In this document: one piece after another, positions 7,425 through 14,549 of the stretch
Position numbering within the stretch: position 1 is the stretch's first letter
How the letters are laid out: every line of letters begins with the position of its first letter
DNA from: an uncultured Bacilli bacterium
Lineage (GTDB): Bacteria; Bacillota_I; Bacilli_A; RF39; UBA660
Length of the DNA stretch: 14,549 bases
Assembly (NCBI GenBank): GCA_944359735.1
Contig: CALVTA010000025.1
Span: 1 to 14,549, forward strand
Reading direction: 5' to 3'
Translations under genes and position numbers: made by a program
Notes under the pieces: generated by a model
Seen by the model: the letters and a program-made list of their open reading frames with translations, nothing else
Database searches by the model: none
What the model was told of the DNA's origin: nothing

Positions 7425-8190
7425 GTGAAAAAAATAAAGTAATAATCGTTATATTAATACTAATTATAGTAGTTTTAGTTGGTTATATATTTTATGATAA
7501 ATTTTATGTGGTTGATGATAACAATAAAGAAGATACGGTTATAGAAAATAATAATACTAATGAAGTTGATAGAATTGAAGAGATATCAATAGATTCACAG
7601 AGTGTAATTGATGCAATGAATTCATTTAATAATATGTATATATTTGGGGATAATCTTTATAAGTAAGTTTCATATAATATTTCATCTATATCAGATTATG
7701 ATCTTATAGCAACGGCATTAAAAAATATAGATCCTACATATATAGCATATTGTATATCAGAGCCTGAAGAGTTAAAAAATGATGTATCTATTGAAACTTT
7801 AAATTCTGTATTAAGTAAATATATACTAAATAAAACACTTAGTGTTGATACATTTAGATCTTTAGAAAATAGAGCTTCATCTCCTTTGGCACAATATGAG
7901 GTAAATAGTATTGGAATTATATTAAATGATAATAGTGTTAAATTAATTGGTCCTTGTGGAGGAGAAGGTGTTGTTGATCTTATTGAAAAAATATAGTAAA
8001 AGCTGAGCAAGATGATGATTATGTATATGTTTATGAAAAACAAGCTTTTGGTGCTGCAAAAGAAAACTTAATATGGGATTCTGAAAATAGTGTAAATTTA
8101 AATTGGGATTTCTATAATACATATAAATACACATTTAAAAAAGATGGTGGCAATTATTACTTTCAAAGTTTGGATTTAGTAAATGAATAA
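7425..8190 (+). pseudogene. decayed gene for a membrane-anchored protein of unknown function
   Basis: A strong ribosome site (GTGAGGAGG, 7407-7415) precedes a GTG at 7425, but that frame stops at 7440-7442. Adding one base to the A7 run at 7428-7434 gives MKKNKVIIVILILIIVVLVG, a clear membrane anchor, and a frame that runs to 7984. That frame is broken by TAA at 7664-7666, between FGDNLYK and VSYNISSISDY. Near 7994 it stops again, and adding one base to the A6 run at 7986-7991 joins it to a last frame (VKAEQDDDYVYVYEK onward) ending at 8188-8190. With the two bases restored the gene would code for about 255 residues, one of them the stop position. After the anchor comes an acidic linker and an alpha/beta-looking domain that I cannot name. 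Two indels in A-runs could be assembly errors, but the substitution-type stop argues for real decay. A minus-strand reading across it is only its shadow. Transcription may come from the carboxypeptidase gene or a TATAAA at 7381-7386. Confidence 0.85.
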
Positions 8191-8251
8191 AATATTTTCT
8201 ATTAGTTAATTGAATTTGATTTAATTATGTAGTAATGGGATATGTAAAATG

Positions 8252-8280
8252 GTTATACTTTGTCAGTATAGCTTTTTTTT
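8252..8280 (+). terminator. intrinsic terminator after the pseudogene
   Basis: GTTATACT (8252-8259) pairs with AGTATAGC (8265-8272), giving eight pairs with one G-T wobble and a 5-base loop. Eight Ts follow at 8273-8280. It ends the carboxypeptidase/pseudogene transcript and insulates the glycosidase gene. Confidence 0.88.
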
Positions 8281-8281
8281 C

Positions 8282-8310
8282 TTTTCAATGTTTTCTATTT
8301 GTGATAGAAT
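8282..8310 (+). promoter_or_regulatory. promoter of the GH31 gene
   Basis: TTTTCA (8282-8287) and TAGAAT (8305-8310) are 17 bases apart, and the -10 is preceded by TGA, making an extended -10 (TGnTAGAAT). It starts right after the terminator and would give a leader of about 24 bases. No operator or catabolite-response (cre) site was recognised near it. Confidence 0.55.
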
Positions 8311-8340
8311 TAAAGAGAATAAAAGGATGGGTGAAATGAT

Positions 8341-10764
8341 ATGTATCCATTAGGTAAACAGTTTGAAGTTGATGTTAGTAAGGCTAAAAGTGATGATAAA
8401 TGTATATATAAAGGTAAGCGTTATCGTATTACTGTGCTTTCAGAGCGTTTAGTTAGACTTGAGTATAGTCCAAGTGGTGTCTTTGTTGATGTTCCAAGTC
8501 AATTTGCTATTAATCGTTCATTCATGTTCCCTGAATATCAAACAAAACAGGATTCTAAATTCTTAGAGATTACTACTAAATATTTTCGTCTTACCTATGT
8601 TAAAGAAGCTCATTTTACAGGTACTAAAGTGGATCCTATGAAAAATTTGAAAATAACATTATTTATGGGAAATGGTGAAAATGATAGAGATTGGTATTAT
8701 GGTCATCCTGAAGTACGTAATTTAGGTGGTAATATGATTAGTGAAGATGTAAATACTCCTAAAGTTTTAAGGCGCGGATTATATTCTCTTGAGGGTTTTG
8801 CTAGTATTGATGATAGTAATAGTCTTTTGTTTTATCCTGATGGTACACTTTTTGAGCGTGAAAAGGGTAGTTTAGATATTTATGTTTTTATGTATAAGGA
8901 TGATTTTTCTCTTGCTTTAAAAGATTATTTTAAACTTACTGGTAATCCTGAACTTATCCCTCGTTATGCTCTTGGTAATTGGTGGAGTCGTAATATTACT
9001 TATAGCGAAAGTTCTGTTAAAGAATTAGTATCTAATTTTGAAAGACGAAATGTTCCTTTAGCGGTACTACTTTTAGATAGGGATTGGCATTATCGTAATG
9101 TTGGAGAATATAAAGATCTACATACAGGTTTTACGTTTAATAAAGAGTTATTTCCTAATCCCAGTGAAGTTTCAAAGTTTTTACATGGACATAATATAAG
9201 ATTTGGTCTTGAAATAGATCCAACTGAAGGAATTTATCCTCATGAGACTTATTATACACAAGCTTGTTCTTATCTGGGTATTAATGGTAATAAAATAATT
9301 GTATTTGATCCTTTAAATCCTAAGTTATTAGATGTTTACTTTAAGCTTTTTTTACATCCATTGGAGTCTTTAGGTGTTGATTTCTTTTGGCATGATTATA
9401 AAGGAAATAATAATGCTTTAAAGTTACTTGCTTATAATCATTTTAATTATAAAGATATAGGTAGAAATCCTGCTAAAAGAAGTATTATGTTAAGTCGTAA
9501 TGGAATATATTCAGCACATAGATATCCTATTCTTTATGCTGGATGTACTGAGATATCTTGGGATGGTCTTAAAGAAATATCTAATAGTATGATGGCTGCT
9601 GCTAATATTGGTGTTTCTTTTTGGAGTCATGATGTTGGTGGAAACCATGGGGGTATTGAAGAGAGTGAATTATATATTCGTTATGTTGAACTTGGTACCT
9701 TTAGTCCTATTCTTAGATTCCATGCAGCAAGGGGACATTATTATAAAAGGGAACCCTGGAGATGGGATATTAAGACAGAAACTATTGCTAATGATTATTT
9801 AAGATTGAGGCATAGATTGATACCTTATTTATATACTGAAAGCTATAATTATTATAAAAATGCTAAGATGTTGATTGAACCTTTTTATTACAAATATAAA
9901 TGGGTAATAGATGATAGTAATTATAAGTATCAATATTTTTTGGGAAGTGAGTTTCTTGTTTGTCCTATTTTGACTAAAAAGGATACTATTATGAATAGAA
10001 CTATTCATAGGTTTTATATTCCAGAGGGAATTTGGTATGATTTTAAGACTGGTAAGAAATTTCCGGGTAATAAAAAATATGTATCATTTTACAAAGAAGA
10101 GGATTATCCTGTTTTTGCTAAAGCTGGTTCAGTTATACCTCTATCTAATCGTAGTGATGTTAATAATGTAGGACTTCCTCTTGATATGGAGATTCATATT
10201 TTTCCTGGTATTTCAAATACCTATACTTTGTATGAAGATGATGGACTTACATCTTTATATAAAGAAGGATATTATTTGAAAACCGATATTGACTATAATT
10301 ATATGCAAAATAATTACACTGTTATTATTAGGTCTGTTGAAGGTAAAAGTGGTATAGCTCCTATGAGACGTAATTATAAATTTAGATTTAGAAATACAAA
10401 AGAAGCTCATGATGTTACTGCACATTATAATGATCAACAGATTAAGATTGAAGCGATGTATATAGAAGAAAATGATTTTGTAGTTGAAGTTAATAATGTT
10501 AATACAATTGGTCAGTTAACTATAAATTGTAGAGGTAAAGATATTGAAATAGATGCAGTTAGACTTATTAATGAAGATATAGATAGTATTTTAATGGATT
10601 TGCAAATTAGTACTTATCTAAAAGAACAACTTGCTAGTATTACTTTTAGTGATATGACTATTAAGAAAAAGAGAATTGCTATTCGTAAACTAAGAAAGAA
10701 TGGTTTGTCTAAAGAACATATGAAATTATTCTTGAAACTTATGGAATATATAGAGAGTGTGTAA
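8341..10764 (+). CDS. glycoside hydrolase family 31 protein, probable alpha-glucosidase
   Basis: GH31 enzymes hydrolyse alpha-linked sugars from the non-reducing end with retention. Visible in order are an N-terminal beta-sandwich (about residues 1-200, including KGKRYRITVLSERLVRLEYS), then the barrel, starting RYALGNWWSRN and LLLDRDWHY. The probable nucleophile is D352 in GVDFFWHDYKG, and the probable acid/base is D431 in FWSHDVGGNHGG. Next come FSPILRFHAARG, RLIPYLYT, GSEFLVCPI and the C-terminal beta domain with PEGIWYDFKTGKK and YTLYEDDG. There is no signal peptide, so it is cytosolic and would need imported oligosaccharides. The exact linkage cannot be told from motifs. Residues from about 740 to 807 form an extra charged, helical tail (IKKKRIAIRKLRKNGLS) beyond the usual end of the fold. 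At 807 residues it is on the long side. The ATG at 8341 follows a GGATGGGTG ribosome region by about 7 bases. It is a single-gene unit bounded by terminators, with no transporter gene beside it. Confidence 0.93.
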   Translation: MYPLGKQFEVDVSKAKSDDKCIYKGKRYRITVLSERLVRLEYSPSGVFVDVPSQFAINRSFMFPEYQTKQDSKFLEITTKYFRLTYVKEAHFTGTKVDPMKNLKITLFMGNGENDRDWYYGHPEVRNLGGNMISEDVNTPKVLRRGLYSLEGFASIDDSNSLLFYPDGTLFEREKGSLDIYVFMYKDDFSLALKDYFKLTGNPELIPRYALGNWWSRNITYSESSVKELVSNFERRNVPLAVLLLDRDWHYRNVGEYKDLHTGFTFNKELFPNPSEVSKFLHGHNIRFGLEIDPTEGIYPHETYYTQACSYLGINGNKIIVFDPLNPKLLDVYFKLFLHPLESLGVDFFWHDYKGNNNALKLLAYNHFNYKDIGRNPAKRSIMLSRNGIYSAHRYPILYAGCTEISWDGLKEISNSMMAAANIGVSFWSHDVGGNHGGIEESELYIRYVELGTFSPILRFHAARGHYYKREPWRWDIKTETIANDYLRLRHRLIPYLYTESYNYYKNAKMLIEPFYYKYKWVIDDSNYKYQYFLGSEFLVCPILTKKDTIMNRTIHRFYIPEGIWYDFKTGKKFPGNKKYVSFYKEEDYPVFAKAGSVIPLSNRSDVNNVGLPLDMEIHIFPGISNTYTLYEDDGLTSLYKEGYYLKTDIDYNYMQNNYTVIIRSVEGKSGIAPMRRNYKFRFRNTKEAHDVTAHYNDQQIKIEAMYIEENDFVVEVNNVNTIGQLTINCRGKDIEIDAVRLINEDIDSILMDLQISTYLKEQLASITFSDMTIKKKRIAIRKLRKNGLSKEHMKLFLKLMEYIESV

Positions 10765-10802
10765 AGTAATTAAAATTATGAAATGGAGAAACTTATAATG
10801 TG

Positions 10803-10830
10803 GAAACAAAAATTTATTTTTGTTTCTTTT
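10803..10830 (+). terminator. intrinsic terminator after the GH31 gene
   Basis: GAAACAAAAAT (10803-10813) and ATTTTTGTTTC (10816-10826) are perfect 11-base complements with a minimal loop, followed by TTTT. It closes the glycosidase unit about 40 bases after its stop codon. Confidence 0.85.
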
Positions 10831-10836
10831 GTTATG

Positions 10837-10845
10837 TGATAAAAT
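10837..10845 (+). promoter_or_regulatory. extended -10 promoter of the SDR-ABC-truA-murI operon
   Basis: TGATAAAAT (TGn plus TAAAAT) lies 7 bases after the terminator's T-run, with no convincing -35, since that position falls in the terminator arm. It would start transcription near 10852, giving a leader of about 39 bases. It has the same form as the extended -10 before the GH31 gene. Confidence 0.45.
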
Positions 10846-10890
10846 GTATTTAGGTATTTAGATTTTAATTGATTAATGGAGGTGGTTTAG

Positions 10891-11658
10891 TTGAAGGCAA
10901 TGATTACGGGGGCATCTAGTGGAATAGGTCGAGATATTGCTTTAAATCTTTCTAAACTTAATTATGATTTAATATTAGTAGGAAGAAGTAAAGAGTCTTT
11001 GGAAAAAGTTAAAGAGAAAATTAGTGATATTAATAGTAATGTTAAGGTAAAAATTGTTGTGGTTGATCTTAGTAATTTACAAAAGGTTAAAGAACTCTAT
11101 ATTTTGACGCGTAATGATGATATAGATATACTTATTAATAATGCAGGTTTTGGTGTATTTGGAGAATTTGTTGATACTGATATAAATATAGAACTAGATA
11201 TGTTAGATGTTAATATTAGAGCATTGCATATGCTTACAAAGTTTTATTTGAAAGATATGTTGAAAAAAGATAATGGTATTATTCTTAATGTTGCTAGCTC
11301 AGCTTCATTTATGTCGGGACCATTACTTAGTAGTTATTATGCTTCTAAGAGTTATGTTTATCGTCTTAGTTTAGCGATTAGGGAAGAACTTAGAAGAAGA
11401 AAAAGTAAAGTTCAAATTTCGGTTTTGTGTCCTGGTCCGGTAGATACTAACTTTAATGAAAGGGCAGGGGTTACTTTTGGGGTAAAAGCTCTTAGTAGTA
11501 GTTATGTAGCAAAGTATGCACTAAATAAAATGTTTTTAGGTAAAACTATTATTATTCCTGGCTTTAAAATGAAATTAGTTAAATTTGGTGTTAGATTTTT
11601 GCCTGATAAATTTGTAACTAGACTTACTTATAATATTCAGAAAAAGAAGGTAAAGTAG
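10891..11658 (+). CDS. short-chain dehydrogenase/reductase (SDR) family oxidoreductase
   Basis: This is a classical SDR, a cytosolic NAD(P)H-dependent oxidoreductase whose substrate cannot be told from sequence. The Rossmann cofactor motif TGASSGIG is at residues 6-13, with NNAG at 83-86 and the catalytic set S136, Y149 and K153 (SSYYASK). It also has LCPGPVDTNF after the active site. The R at VGRSKESL, at the end of the second strand, hints at NADP preference. Start: the TTG at 10891 has GGAGGTGG (10878-10885) 5 bases upstream. The next ATG, at 10900, would be 14 bases away and would cut into the first strand, so TTG is favoured. At 255 residues it is a normal length. It is first in a tightly packed operon, with the EcfA1-like gene starting 1 base after its stop. 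SDR genes are not a standard part of the ecf-truA cluster, so its link to the ATPases is unclear. Confidence 0.93.
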   Translation: MKAMITGASSGIGRDIALNLSKLNYDLILVGRSKESLEKVKEKISDINSNVKVKIVVVDLSNLQKVKELYILTRNDDIDILINNAGFGVFGEFVDTDINIELDMLDVNIRALHMLTKFYLKDMLKKDNGIILNVASSASFMSGPLLSSYYASKSYVYRLSLAIREELRRRKSKVQISVLCPGPVDTNFNERAGVTFGVKALSSSYVAKYALNKMFLGKTIIIPGFKMKLVKFGVRFLPDKFVTRLTYNIQKKKVK

Positions 11659-11659
11659 T

Positions 11660-12427
11660 ATGGATACAGTGGTTTTGGTTGATAATTTGATGTTAGGACC
11701 TTTTACTAAATTTAGTATTGAGGTACCACTTAATTCTTTTGTTATTGTAACAGGTTCTAATAATAGTGGAAAAAGTTTATTACTTAAAGTAATTGCTGGA
11801 GTTATTAATACTAAAAATGTTACTTATAATAAAGAAATAATTAAAAACTATGAAGATATTGCGTACTTTAATGATTTTGCTTTTAACTTTAATAATGTTT
11901 CTGCAACTATTAGATATCCTTTAGAGTGTTTAGGGATGGATGATGATAAGATTAAAAAGATAGTTAAGGATATTGCAAAGGATTTGGATATTACTAAATT
12001 ACTTGATAGCAAAATAAAAGATCTTAATTATTTTGAGAGACTTAAAGTAGCACTTGCAAGTCTTCTTGTTAGTGGACCTAAATTATTAGTTTTAGATGAT
12101 CCATGTCTATATTTATCTTTTTATGAAAAAGAAGAGTTTATGAGGATTTTAGAGCAAATAAGAAGTAGTGGTATTACTATAGTAATGTCTTGTTCTAGTT
12201 TAGAAGAGGTAGGTTATACTATTAATAGTACTTTATATGTTTTAGATAAGGGAAATATTGTTAGTAGTGGAGAGTCTCTAAAAGTTTTAAATGATGATAG
12301 CCTTTTAAATAAAGTTGGTTTAGAACTTCCTTTTATGGTTGATTTATCTGTTAAATTAAAATATTATAATCTTATGGAAAAAATTAATATGAGTCCTTTA
12401 GGGTTGGTTGATAGTTTATGGAAATAA
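11660..12427 (+). CDS. degenerate EcfA1-like ABC ATPase
   Basis: The overall fold and operon place match EcfA1, one of the two ATPases that drive ECF vitamin transporters. The P-loop GSNNSGKS (residues 32-39) is intact. Other key sites are changed. The LSGGQ signature is replaced by LNYFE (122-126). Walker B reads LLVLDDP (142-148), with Asp147 where the catalytic Glu belongs. The switch His is Ser179 in MSCSSLEEV. No clear Q-loop Gln is seen around 68-76. The C-terminal part (GLELPFMVDLSVKLKYY) matches the end of EcfA1 proteins (GLexPxxxxLxxKL). AAGAAGG is 9 bases before the ATG. Length is 255, slightly short against about 280. Its end overlaps the next gene by 10 bases. ATP binding is plausible, normal ABC hydrolysis doubtful. 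The frame is intact and the codon use matches its neighbours, so it is a maintained protein rather than an obvious pseudogene. Confidence 0.82.
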   Translation: MDTVVLVDNLMLGPFTKFSIEVPLNSFVIVTGSNNSGKSLLLKVIAGVINTKNVTYNKEIIKNYEDIAYFNDFAFNFNNVSATIRYPLECLGMDDDKIKKIVKDIAKDLDITKLLDSKIKDLNYFERLKVALASLLVSGPKLLVLDDPCLYLSFYEKEEFMRILEQIRSSGITIVMSCSSLEEVGYTINSTLYVLDKGNIVSSGESLKVLNDDSLLNKVGLELPFMVDLSVKLKYYNLMEKINMSPLGLVDSLWK

Positions 12428-13215
12428 AATTTTCACATGTTCATAGTAAAATATTTACTGATTTGTCATTTGTTATACCAAAAGGGGAAATTGTTGGTAT
12501 TTATGGTGATAATGGAGATAAATTGCTTAGATTAATATCTTTTGATGATGAATCAAGAGGAATAATTTATTTTAATAAGATAAGAAAGTTAAGAAGAAAT
12601 TATTATTTGTTTAGAAAGTCAATAGTTTTAGTAGAAAGAGGATTTGTTAATTTATTTAATGTTGATAATATTTACGAATATTTTATTACTTATATTAGAT
12701 ATAAAAAATTAGATGTAAAAGATGTTAACGAAAAAATAAAAGGAGCTTTAAAAATAGTAGGTTTGAGATTAGATATTTTAGAAAGACGTATTTCTACTCT
12801 AACTTTTAGTGAGATTAAACTTTTACAACTTGCTCTTGCTTTTCTATCTAATCCAAAGGTAATATTATTAGATGAGCCTTTTAGAGGACTTGATTTGGAA
12901 ATAAGAAAAAAACTTATTAGAATTATTAATAGACTACAAGAAAAATTTTTAAAGACTATAGTTATTTATAGTAGTAATCCTAATTATTTGTATCAGTATA
13001 CTAATTATTTAATTGTACTATATGATAATAAAATACTAGTAGAAGGAAAAACAAGCGATGTTTTTTTTGATAGTGAGGAATTATCTTTGTATAAGATTAG
13101 AAGACCTGATATAGTTGATTTTATTCTATTGGTTAAAGATAAAAAAAATATTAAATTACCTAGAAGAGTTGACGTTAAAGATTTAATTAAAGATATTTAT
13201 TGGAATGTGAAGTGA
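12418..13215 (+). CDS. degenerate EcfA2-like ABC ATPase lacking a P-loop
   Basis: This is the second ABC-ATPase-like gene, in the EcfA2 position. Walker B ILLDEP (149-154) and the D-loop GLD (157-159) are intact, and the helix after the signature (LLQLALAFLSNPK) is typical. The P-loop is broken: the expected GxxGSGKST reads GDNGDKLL (30-37), with one residue lost and no GK[S/T]. The signature is LTFSE (128-132) in place of LSGGQ. The switch His is Ser186 (VIYSSNP). The C-terminus keeps an EcfA-like EGKTSDVFFDSE stretch. ATP binding by this subunit alone is doubtful. It could still be a structural partner whose Walker B site serves the P-loop of the first ATPase. It overlaps the upstream gene by 10 bases, with translation probably coupled, and ends 4 bases before truA. 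Directly after it, where ecfT (a membrane protein with about five helices) normally sits, there is no gene. Confidence 0.8.
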   Translation: MEIKFSHVHSKIFTDLSFVIPKGEIVGIYGDNGDKLLRLISFDDESRGIIYFNKIRKLRRNYYLFRKSIVLVERGFVNLFNVDNIYEYFITYIRYKKLDVKDVNEKIKGALKIVGLRLDILERRISTLTFSEIKLLQLALAFLSNPKVILLDEPFRGLDLEIRKKLIRIINRLQEKFLKTIVIYSSNPNYLYQYTNYLIVLYDNKILVEGKTSDVFFDSEELSLYKIRRPDIVDFILLVKDKKNIKLPRRVDVKDLIKDIYWNVK

Positions 13216-13219
13216 TTAA

Positions 13220-13963
13220 ATGCGTTATTTAGTTAGATTTAGTTATGATGGCACTAATTTTAAAGGTTATCAGAGGCAAACAGGATATAGGACTATTCAA
13301 GAGATGTTGGAAGATGCAGCGACTAAAATTAATGATGGTAAATTAGTAGTTGTAAAATCTGCGGGTAGGACTGATAAAGGAGTTCATGCTCTTGATCAAG
13401 TGGCACATTTGGATATAGATGTTTCTATTACTCCTTATAAATTAAAAAGAGCATTGAATAGTAATTTTGATGATGAGATACATGTTAATTCTGTTAGGGA
13501 AGTTTCTGATGATTATTTTGTTAGGCATCACGTTGTGAAAAAAGAATATCATTATTATATAAATATGGGTGAATTTAATCCTATAATGAGAAATTATGTT
13601 TATCAGCATTGTTATCCTCTTAATGTTCCTAAAATGGTTGAGACAATACATTATTTTAAAGGTGAACATGATTTTAGAGCTTTTGTTACAGAGAATAGTG
13701 TTAAAGAAAATTGTGTTAGAACGATTTATGATGTATCAATTGATGTTAAAGATAATATTTTAGATATTAAATTTGTTGGTAATGGTTTTTTGAGATATCA
13801 AGTTAGAAATATGGTTGGGGCACTTCTTAAAGTTGGAACTGGTAAATTAGAACCTTATGATATTAAAGAAATACTTGATAGTAAAGTAAGAGGTAAAAAT
13901 GGTGCAACAGCGAAAGCCTGTGGTCTTTATCTTATTAAAACTACTTTGGAGGATGATTTATGA
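13220..13963 (+). CDS. truA: tRNA pseudouridine(38-40) synthase
   Basis: TruA converts uridines 38-40 in the anticodon stem-loop of many tRNAs to pseudouridine. Family features are RFSYDGTNFKGYQRQ at the N-terminus, the catalytic D52 in GRTDKGVHA, RHHVVKKEYHYYI, FRAFVTENS (the FxxF region) and GNGFLRYQVRNMVGALLKVGTGK near the C-terminus. At 247 residues it is a full-length cytosolic enzyme. The ATG at 13220 is 4 bases after the stop of the EcfA2-like gene. The ribosome site is weak (GAAG), so translation is probably coupled. Its place behind an ecfA pair is the standard Bacillota arrangement minus ecfT. Its TGA stop overlaps the murI start (ATGA). Confidence 0.97.
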   Translation: MRYLVRFSYDGTNFKGYQRQTGYRTIQEMLEDAATKINDGKLVVVKSAGRTDKGVHALDQVAHLDIDVSITPYKLKRALNSNFDDEIHVNSVREVSDDYFVRHHVVKKEYHYYINMGEFNPIMRNYVYQHCYPLNVPKMVETIHYFKGEHDFRAFVTENSVKENCVRTIYDVSIDVKDNILDIKFVGNGFLRYQVRNMVGALLKVGTGKLEPYDIKEILDSKVRGKNGATAKACGLYLIKTTLEDDL

Positions 13964-14549
13964 TAGGTGTTTTGGACTCTGGACTTGGAGGAGTTACAGT
14001 TTTAAGAGAACTTGTTAAGACTGTGAAGAATGCTAAGTTTTTATATTATTGTGATTCAGTTAATAATCCTTATGGTGATAAAAGTAGTGATGAAGTTTAT
14101 AGTATTGTTAAGACAATAGTTGATTTTCTATTAAATAAAGGATGTGTTGTGATAGTTCTTGCTTGTAATACAGCGAGTGCTATGTGTGTAAAAAAACTAA
14201 GAGAGGAATATCCTGATACCTTATTTATTGCTATAGAACCTGCTTATAAGATGGTACATGATTATAATCTGAGTGGTAAGACTTTAGTTATGGCTACTAA
14301 AGGTACAATAGAAAGTGAGAAGTTTCTTGCTTTATATCATAAATATGATAATAAAAATACTATACTTCTTCCATGTAGTGGTCTTGCTGAACTTATAGAA
14401 GAAGGTAATGAAGTAGAAATAAATCGATATTTAGATGAGAATCTTAGTGAGTATAAAGGTGTAGATAATGTTGTTTTAGGCTGTACACATTATCCTTTAA
14501 TTAAAGAGAATATTAGAAGAGTACTTGGTGATGTTAAGTTTTTTGATGG
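13960..14549 (+). CDS. murI: glutamate racemase, 3' end outside window
   Basis: The enzyme makes D-glutamate for peptidoglycan from L-glutamate, without cofactor. The visible 196 residues (of about 265 usual) begin MIGVLDSGLGG, which holds the conserved Asp-Ser. The two catalytic Cys are present: C69 in LACNTAS and C175 in LGCTHYP. NNPYGDKS and the GTIESEKF motif (usually GTxxS) also match the family. The ATG overlaps the truA stop by 4 bases (ATGA), and GGAGGATG lies a few bases upstream inside truA, so translational coupling is likely. The frame is still open at the end of the window. Codon use matches the rest of the operon. Confidence 0.95.
   Translation, partial: MIGVLDSGLGGVTVLRELVKTVKNAKFLYYCDSVNNPYGDKSSDEVYSIVKTIVDFLLNKGCVVIVLACNTASAMCVKKLREEYPDTLFIAIEPAYKMVHDYNLSGKTLVMATKGTIESEKFLALYHKYDNKNTILLPCSGLAELIEEGNEVEINRYLDENLSEYKGVDNVVLGCTHYPLIKENIRRVLGDVKFFD

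Noticed and set aside
7696..8134. Two minus-strand open frames over 7696-8134
   Set aside because: They lie opposite the pseudogene, whose three plus-strand segments join into one coherent anchored protein with a strong ribosome site, so the minus frames are shadows.
7425..8190. Programmed frameshifting or stop read-through in place of pseudogenisation
   Set aside because: It would need two separate shifts plus a stop read-through in one short gene. No slippery heptamer with a stimulating structure was recognised, and simple A-run deletions explain it better.
10891..14549. Mycoplasma genetic code (TGA as Trp)
   Set aside because: truA and the EcfA2-like gene end at TGA right at the start of the next gene, and Trp positions in all genes are TGG.

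Overview
The window is AT-rich bacterial DNA with purine-rich Shine-Dalgarno sites, Bacillota-type gene content and TGA used as a normal stop (truA and the second ABC-like gene end in TGA, while Trp is TGG). It looks like an uncultured low-GC member of the Bacilli or a Mollicutes relative on the standard genetic code, probably host-associated. That placement is inferred from composition and gene families, not from a marker gene.

Layout from left to right. (1) Bases 2-805 hold the 3' end of a surface-type protein with a formylglycine-generating-enzyme (FGE/C-type-lectin-like) fold. Its last ~120 bases differ sharply in codon use from the rest and look like the variable region of a diversity-generating retroelement (DGR) target. 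No reverse transcriptase or template repeat lies in the window. (2) After a terminator come fhs (formate-tetrahydrofolate ligase) and a CorA-family Mg2+ channel, in tandem. (3) On the minus strand are a membrane-anchored protein with two 63-residue Ig-like repeats, with its own promoter, and a YtqA-family radical SAM gene overlapping a lipoprotein gene. CorA and the Ig-like gene converge on a shared bidirectional hairpin. (4) A 13-bp inverted repeat carrying two back-to-back extended -10 boxes separates the radical SAM gene from a membrane-anchored VanY-type D,D-carboxypeptidase. (5) Bases 7425-8190 are a decayed gene for a membrane-anchored protein, broken by two single-base losses in A-runs and one stop codon. 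(6) A GH31 alpha-glycosidase sits between two clear terminators with its own promoter. (7) A final tightly packed operon reads SDR oxidoreductase - EcfA1-like ATPase - EcfA2-like ATPase - truA - murI, the last cut by the window edge.

The two most interesting points are the DGR-like 3' end of the first gene and the ABC ATPase pair upstream of truA. In Bacillota this position is normally ecfA1-ecfA2-ecfT-truA. Here ecfT is absent and both ATPases have lost the ABC signature and the switch histidine. The second has also lost its P-loop, and the first has Asp in place of the catalytic Glu. They keep the operon position and overall ECF-ATPase shape, so they may be a decaying or repurposed relic of the vitamin-transport energising module.
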